Shown here: positions 6,017 through 9,103 of the stretch, piece by piece | How positions within the stretch are numbered: the first letter of the stretch is position 1 | Layout of the letters: every line of letters begins with the position of its first letter | Assembly: GCA_005878515.1 (NCBI GenBank) | Contig: VBLZ01000136.1 | Location: forward strand, 1-9,103 | Length of the DNA stretch: 9,103 nucleotides | Origin: Methanobacteriota archaeon | Lineage (GTDB): Archaea > Thermoplasmatota > Thermoplasmata > RBG-16-68-12 | Direction: 5' to 3' | The notes under the pieces: model-generated | Databases searched by the model: none | Told to the model about the DNA's origin: nothing | The model's input: the letters and a program-made list of their open reading frames with translations, nothing else | Made by a program: the position numbers and the translations under genes

Positions 6017-6955
6017 GTGGTCAACTATCGGCCCCTTGGGAAGTCCGAACTCGAGGTATCGGAGGTCGGTTTCGGCGTCTGGACCCTCGCGTCGGGTCGC
6101 TGGGGGTCCTTCACGGACGATCAAGCGGTGGACTTGCTCCACAAGGCGTACGATGCCGGTATCAACTACTTCGATGTCTCCCCCACCGACGGGGCCGGCC
6201 GCGGGGAGCAACTCCTCGGTCAGGCGTTCCGCGACAAGCGGGAGCTCGTGATCATCTCGAGCAAAGCCGGACGCTCCGAGGCGGGCGCGGACTTTTCGCC
6301 CGCGTCGATTCGGAAATCGCTCGAGGGGACCCTGGGTCGCCTCGGGTCCTCGTACGTCGACGTGCTCCAGTTGCACTATCCCGATGCGGCGACGGTCGGG
6401 AACGCCGCGATCTGGCAGACCCTCGAGGCGTTGAAAACGGAAGGCAAGATCCGGTATTACGGCATCGCCCTCGGCCCGGGCCCCGGCGGTCTCGAGGAAG
6501 GACGCACCGCGATGCGGAAGCATGATCTCGGCTGCATTCAGGCGTACTACAACATCCTCGAGGAAGAGCCCGGCCGCAAGTTCTTCCCGGTGGCGCTTGA
6601 GATCAACCAAGGCATGGTCATCCGCGCGCCCCACGCAGGCGGCGTCCTCGAGTCGGACGCCAGCGCGGTTTCGTTCCCGGCGGACGGGGATCTCCAAACG
6701 AAGGACACGCCATGGATCGAGCGGGCCCGCAAGCAGGCCACGAACCTGCGCTGGATCTACGAAGGCAAAGGGATGACGCTCTCGCAGGCCGCGTTGAAAT
6801 TCATCTTGTCGGAGGAGACCGTCGCATCCGCGATCCCGAACATCTATCGTGAAGAGCAACTCGCCGAATACTCCGCCGTGTCGGACTTCGAGACGTTCTC
6901 GCAGGTCGAGCTGGGGGAGATCGCGGAGCAATTCCGGAAGGGCTTCGGGGTCTGA
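6017..6955 (+). CDS. Aldo/keto reductase-family protein with Asp in place of catalytic Tyr
   Basis: A 312-residue (beta/alpha)8 protein of the aldo/keto reductase superfamily, which normally reduces carbonyls with NADPH. It opens VNYRPLGKSELEVSEVGFG. Three of the four catalytic positions are present: Asp53 (NYFDVSP), Lys83 (IISSKAG) and His120 (LQLHYPD). The fourth, Tyr in the usual D-T-A-x-x-Y-G-x-G block, is Asp58 here (SPTDGAGRGEQ; codon GAC at 6188-6190). The C-terminal half keeps the family pattern LSQAALKFILSEETVASAIPNI (about 255-276), typical for cofactor binding. Start GTG 6017 is set by GGAGG. A gene for an unrecognised protein follows 8 bases downstream and is probably co-transcribed. 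Family membership is secure; normal reductase activity is doubtful, and the substrate is unknown. Confidence 0.9.
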   Translation: MVNYRPLGKSELEVSEVGFGVWTLASGRWGSFTDDQAVDLLHKAYDAGINYFDVSPTDGAGRGEQLLGQAFRDKRELVIISSKAGRSEAGADFSPASIRKSLEGTLGRLGSSYVDVLQLHYPDAATVGNAAIWQTLEALKTEGKIRYYGIALGPGPGGLEEGRTAMRKHDLGCIQAYYNILEEEPGRKFFPVALEINQGMVIRAPHAGGVLESDASAVSFPADGDLQTKDTPWIERARKQATNLRWIYEGKGMTLSQAALKFILSEETVASAIPNIYREEQLAEYSAVSDFETFSQVELGEIAEQFRKGFGV

Positions 6956-6963
6956 GGCAGCCG

Positions 6964-7521
6964 ATGATCCTCGGATACGTCGACGTGGAGGATCGCATTT
7001 ACGATCTGAACTTCGCGACGTTGCGGTTGCGCGTGCGGGTCGAAGCCGCAGGGCCAAAGGAAGGTTCGCGGGTCACCTTCTCCCAGGTCGCGGGCGCCGG
7101 ATCCGCGTCGTACCGGATCCTCAAGGAGGCCGACGCGAGCGCGGAGGTGTCGATGGATCACGATGGCAAGCGGGTGCCGCTCCTTCTGCCGGTCGCGGGC
7201 CACTTGATTCGTCACGAGGCAGGACTGCTCTTCTTTGCGACCCCGACCCAGCGGGACCCGGACGATCCCGGATTCTTTCTCGTGAAGCTTCGCGCGATGC
7301 CGAGCGCGGTGCGGTACTTCTTTGAAGACCAAGAAGGGCGGGAGATGATTTCGATCCCGCTGGACGAGATTCTCCGGACCGAGGCGGAAGGCGACGGCAT
7401 CACGGTGTACGTGAGTGCCGCCAATGTCGCGCTTCCGAAGGAAAAGATCGCGTACGCGGTCCAGCTGCGGCCCGCGTCTCGATTGGGGCAACTGCTATCC
7501 GGTGTGGGCCCGTCGTCGTAG
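6964..7521 (+). CDS. Unrecognised 185-residue protein, likely beta-rich and soluble
   Basis: ATG 6964 lies 8 bases after the aldo/keto reductase stop, with GAGG overlapping that stop as a weak ribosome-binding site, so the two are likely one operon. The protein has no signal peptide and no membrane span. It alternates short hydrophobic strands with charged turns (LRLRVRVEAAG, AGLLFFATPTQRD, GFFLVKLRAM, DGITVYVSAANV), suggesting a beta-rich fold. It contains no Cys and no nucleotide-binding loop. G/C-rich third positions match its neighbours, supporting a real gene. I do not recognise the family; a partner or substrate-handling role with the upstream reductase-like protein is only a guess from position. 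Confidence 0.75.
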   Translation: MILGYVDVEDRIYDLNFATLRLRVRVEAAGPKEGSRVTFSQVAGAGSASYRILKEADASAEVSMDHDGKRVPLLLPVAGHLIRHEAGLLFFATPTQRDPDDPGFFLVKLRAMPSAVRYFFEDQEGREMISIPLDEILRTEAEGDGITVYVSAANVALPKEKIAYAVQLRPASRLGQLLSGVGPSS

Positions 7522-7530
7522 GGATGACGA

Positions 7531-7542
7531 AATCCTTATTAC
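7531..7542 (+). promoter_or_regulatory. TATA-like element for the 46-residue membrane protein
   Basis: AATCCTTATTAC is an AT-rich island in the 52-base gap, centred about 36 bases before ATG 7574. A transcript starting about 25 bases on would begin near 7563, just ahead of the GAGGT ribosome-binding site at 7564-7568. The small gene could therefore have its own promoter. Confidence 0.45.
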
Positions 7543-7573
7543 GAGTCTACAGCTTGGGCGGTCGAGGTCCGAC

Positions 7574-7714
7574 ATGTCCTATGATGTCGCGGGTCTGGGT
7601 CTCGGCGGCGAGAAGAAGAAAGGCAAGAGGAAAATGTACCTTTACGCCGGAGTCGCCGTCGTGGTCATCGTGATTGTCATCGTCGCGGTCTGGTGGACTC
7701 GCTACCGGATGTGA
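7574..7714 (+). CDS. 46-residue single-span membrane protein
   Basis: A very short gene beginning MSYDVAGLGLGGEKKKGKRK, then one long hydrophobic helix (about 21-42: MYLYAGVAVVVIVIVIVAVWW) and a short basic end TRYRM. The Lys/Arg-rich stretch before the helix predicts a cytoplasmic N-terminus with the tail in the membrane. Its start is supported by GAGGT 5 bases upstream and by a TATA-like island. A longer in-frame ORF from 7415 overlaps the preceding gene and is not used. It is not an evident SecE or Sec61-beta. Function unknown; it may be a small regulatory subunit or a tail-anchored protein. Confidence 0.6.
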   Translation: MSYDVAGLGLGGEKKKGKRKMYLYAGVAVVVIVIVIVAVWWTRYRM

Positions 7715-7893
7715 ACGAGCCCGTTCTATGCGCTCCGCGCCAATCCTTCGAGCGCGCCGCACGCGAATGCGACAGGCCTCGCCGCTCTGAGTTTCGTTTT
7801 ATCTCGATTTCGAGATAGAACCAGAAATTCTTAATTTACTGGCCACGTGAACAGCAAACGAGACCGGCTGGTCCGGATGCAGCCGTGCCGCAA
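7715..7893. other. Gene-free stretch between convergent small genes
   Basis: This stretch has no ORF with convincing codon use. The first 80 bases are GC-rich and featureless to my eye. From about 7790 the composition becomes AT-rich, with a T-rich run, a strong palindrome (7800-7817) and a further short inverted repeat AAATT-CTT-AATTT (7826-7838). A 32-codon + strand frame from GTG 7846 is antisense to the end of the 76-residue gene and is not supported. Confidence 0.5.
7791..7820. terminator. T-rich run plus hairpin palindrome, probable terminator for convergent genes
   Basis: GTTTCGTTTT (7791-7800) is T-rich on the + strand, as archaeal terminators are, and lies 77 bases after the 46-residue gene. 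It merges into the perfect inverted repeat TATCTCGA-TT-TCGAGATA (7800-7817). The stem can extend to 7797-7820 with one G-T pair. Its position between converging genes suits a two-way terminator. An operator or protein-binding site is the alternative. Confidence 0.45.
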
Positions 7894-8124
7894 TCACCTG
7901 ATTTTGGCCTTCGGGAATCGTCTGTTCATTTTCCATCTGGTCTGATGGCCGGTCCAGAGGCCACCGGCAAGAAACACGCTGCCGATGATTACAAACCCGG
8001 GTGTGCAAAGCGAGTTGATGGACGGGTCCGGAAACAGCCAGAGTCCGACGCCGCCAACGAGACTGATGCTGCCCAGGTAGAGCAGATCGATCCAACGCGT
8101 CCCTGTTCCAGGGAAGTTAGACAT
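7894..8124 (-). CDS. Small two-helix membrane protein of unknown function
   Basis: A 76-residue protein with two hydrophobic segments, about 11-30 (WIDLLYLGSISLVGGVGLWL) and 42-58 (PGFVIIGSVFLAGGLW). They are joined by a short loop with Asp and Cys and followed by a strongly basic tail (TRWKMNRRFPKAKIR), which suggests a cytoplasmic C-terminus. ATG 8124 is preferred because GAGGTT sits about 6 bases before it; TTG 8136 would add four residues. Codon use is less G/C-biased than in the neighbouring genes (AGA, ACA, CGT and GTA appear), so it may be newer or weakly expressed. It is divergent from the proteasome gene. I do not recognise the family. Confidence 0.55.
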   Translation of the reverse strand: MSNFPGTGTRWIDLLYLGSISLVGGVGLWLFPDPSINSLCTPGFVIIGSVFLAGGLWTGHQTRWKMNRRFPKAKIR

Positions 8125-8197
8125 GCCGAACCTCAATCTCCCCTGTCGGGGTATCCGGGCTGCAGACAGTTACTGCGAATGGACTTATTCCGCCATT

Positions 8198-8206
8198 CTT
8201 AAATAG
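8198..8206 (+). promoter_or_regulatory. TATA box of the proteasome beta gene
   Basis: CTTAAATAG is close to the archaeal TATA consensus and stands out in the 139-base gap. It predicts a start near 8228 and a leader of about 36 bases carrying the ribosome-binding site GGGAG (8252-8256). Read in reverse (CTATTTAAG) it could also serve the divergent small membrane gene, with a leader of about 50 bases. Confidence 0.6.
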
Positions 8207-8263
8207 TGCCGGCCGTATGCTTCGGCTGTCGTTTTTGACACCCTTTTGAACGGGAGTGTACCA

Positions 8264-8905
8264 ATGGCAACGGTTTCCAGAGAAGTCGAGACCGGCACCA
8301 CCACGCTGGGTCTCGTCTGCAAGGATGGCGTGGTCCTCGCCGCGGACCGCCGCGCGACGGCCGGCACGCTGATCGCCCACAAGCGAACGAAGAAGGTCTA
8401 CCGGCTGGACGACAACATCGGTCTGACGACCGCGGGTCTCGTCGGAGACCTGCAGGTCCTTGCTCGGTACATCACGGCCGAGGTCGAACTGTACAAGCTG
8501 AAGCGGGGGATCTCGATGCCCGTCGAGGCGTGCGCCACGCTGACGGCAAACATCCTGAGCGGGAGCCGATTCTATCCATACTGGGTCCAGCTCGTGATCG
8601 GCGGCTGGGACCGCTCCGGCGGACACGTCTTCTCGCTCGACGCGGCCGGCGGATCCTTGCCGGACAAGTTCGTCTCGAGTGGGTCCGGGAGCCCGTACGT
8701 GTACGGTGTGCTCGAAGACCATTTCAAGGACGACATGACGCTCGACGAGGGCGCGAACCTCGCGATCCGCGCCGTGACGGCCGCGATGAAACGCGATGCG
8801 GTCTCCGGCGAAGGAATCGACGTGGCCCTCATCTCGAAAGACGGATTCAAGATGTTCGACGACAAGGAAGTCGAGAAGCGTAAGACGGCTATGAAACTGG
8901 CCTGA
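8264..8905 (+). CDS. psmB: Proteasome beta subunit (20S core, catalytic)
   Basis: A 213-residue Ntn-hydrolase. A short propeptide (MATVSREVETG) is predicted to be cut before Thr12, giving the mature N-terminal nucleophile in G/TTTLG. In mature numbering Thr1, Asp17 (AADRRAT) and Lys33 fall exactly at the canonical catalytic positions, and SSGSGSPYVYGVLE and DAVSGEGIDV supply the remaining active-site Ser/Asp residues. Beta subunits form the two inner seven-membered rings of the archaeal 20S proteasome and carry out proteolysis; the alpha subunit is not in this window. Start ATG 8264 is backed by GGGAG 7 bases upstream; a TTG at 8246 would add six residues and lies before that site. The aCPSF1 gene follows after 34 bases on the same strand, a familiar archaeal neighbour. 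Confidence 0.97.
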   Translation: MATVSREVETGTTTLGLVCKDGVVLAADRRATAGTLIAHKRTKKVYRLDDNIGLTTAGLVGDLQVLARYITAEVELYKLKRGISMPVEACATLTANILSGSRFYPYWVQLVIGGWDRSGGHVFSLDAAGGSLPDKFVSSGSGSPYVYGVLEDHFKDDMTLDEGANLAIRAVTAAMKRDAVSGEGIDVALISKDGFKMFDDKEVEKRKTAMKLA

Positions 8906-8939
8906 GTCCCGTAAGCGGCTCCAGCCAAAGTGATGTCCG

Positions 8940-9103
8940 ATGACCATCGAGGACATTCTGAACGACGCGCGAAGCGTCGTGAAGAAAGTGGTCCCTGACC
9001 ACGTGGAAATCACGCAGGTCGACTTCGAAGGCCCCACGATCGTGATCTACACGAAGAACATGGAGGTCTTCGCAGAGTCGAACGACCTCGTGCGACAGAT
9101 CGC
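8940..9103 (+). CDS. Archaeal CPSF-type beta-CASP ribonuclease (aCPSF1/FttA), N-terminal part
   Basis: The gene runs off the right edge; 54 residues are visible. They read MTIEDILNDARSVVKKVVPD and continue through VEITQVDFEGPTIVIYTKN, matching the N-terminal KH region of archaeal CPSF1. The full protein is normally about 630-650 residues: two KH domains, then a metallo-beta-lactamase/beta-CASP nuclease. It cleaves RNA 3' ends and acts in archaeal transcription termination. The nuclease motifs lie beyond the window. ATG 8940 is preceded by GTGAT (8930-8934), which pairs with the AUCAC part of the archaeal 16S 3' end. Confidence 0.9.
   Translation, partial: MTIEDILNDARSVVKKVVPDHVEITQVDFEGPTIVIYTKNMEVFAESNDLVRQI

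Noticed and set aside
5903..7057. Long minus-strand open frame (384 codons) opposite the aldo/keto reductase
   Set aside because: An Arg-rich translation typical of antisense GC-rich DNA, covering three supported + strand genes.
7655..7695. Apparent repeat of GTC/ATC/GTG triplets
   Set aside because: This is simply Val/Ile codons of the hydrophobic helix in the 46-residue protein, not a tandem repeat.
7846..7944. Short + strand frame beginning at GTG 7846 after a TTAATTTA box
   Set aside because: The TATA-to-start distance is too short (about 11 bases). The 32-codon frame is antisense to the small membrane gene and has no ribosome-binding site.
8117..9037. Minus-strand open frame (306 codons) opposite psmB and aCPSF1
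   Set aside because: The + strand encodes the proteasome beta subunit with exact catalytic spacing; the reverse frame has no motifs and spans the psmB promoter.

Overview
The window is high-GC archaeal chromosomal DNA. Support for Archaea comes from a proteasome beta subunit followed directly by the start of the archaeal CPSF-type beta-CASP ribonuclease (aCPSF1/FttA), an AcoX-like (COG3199-type) NAD-kinase relative, TATA-like boxes 24-29 bases ahead of several start codons (leaderless genes), and Shine-Dalgarno sites matching the archaeal 16S tail (GAGG, GGAGG, GTGAT). The protein flavour (winged-helix protein with the NRARI/YNAN pattern, threonine dehydrogenase, high GC) fits a Euryarchaeote, perhaps a high-GC Thermoplasmatota-type lineage. 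That placement is an inference. No CRISPR array, insertion sequence, phage gene, rRNA or tRNA was seen.

Left part (1-2893): the tail of an unrecognised + strand gene is followed after 4 bases by a GNAT acetyltransferase. It runs convergently into kbl and shares the four bases CTAG with it. kbl and tdh form a two-gene minus-strand operon (2-base gap) that converts threonine to glycine plus acetyl-CoA.

Middle (2894-5283): a COG3199-type NAD/polyphosphate-kinase-like protein and a UbiA-family prenyltransferase lie upstream on the same minus strand. The prenyltransferase starts at a very short divergent promoter whose single palindromic TAATATTA can serve both directions. The other direction is a winged-helix regulator.

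Right-middle (5284-7714): on the + strand come the winged-helix regulator, a three-helix small membrane protein, an aldo/keto reductase-family protein whose expected catalytic Tyr is Asp, an unrecognised 185-aa protein, and a 46-aa single-span membrane protein.

Right end (7715-9103): a gene-free stretch with an 18-bp hairpin palindrome separates the 46-aa gene from a convergent 76-aa two-helix membrane protein. A clear TATA box then drives the proteasome beta subunit, followed by aCPSF1, which runs off the window. The window is mostly housekeeping and metabolic. The items most worth a second look are the shared divergent promoter with flanking inverted repeats, the regulator/membrane-protein pair, and the Tyr-less aldo/keto reductase.
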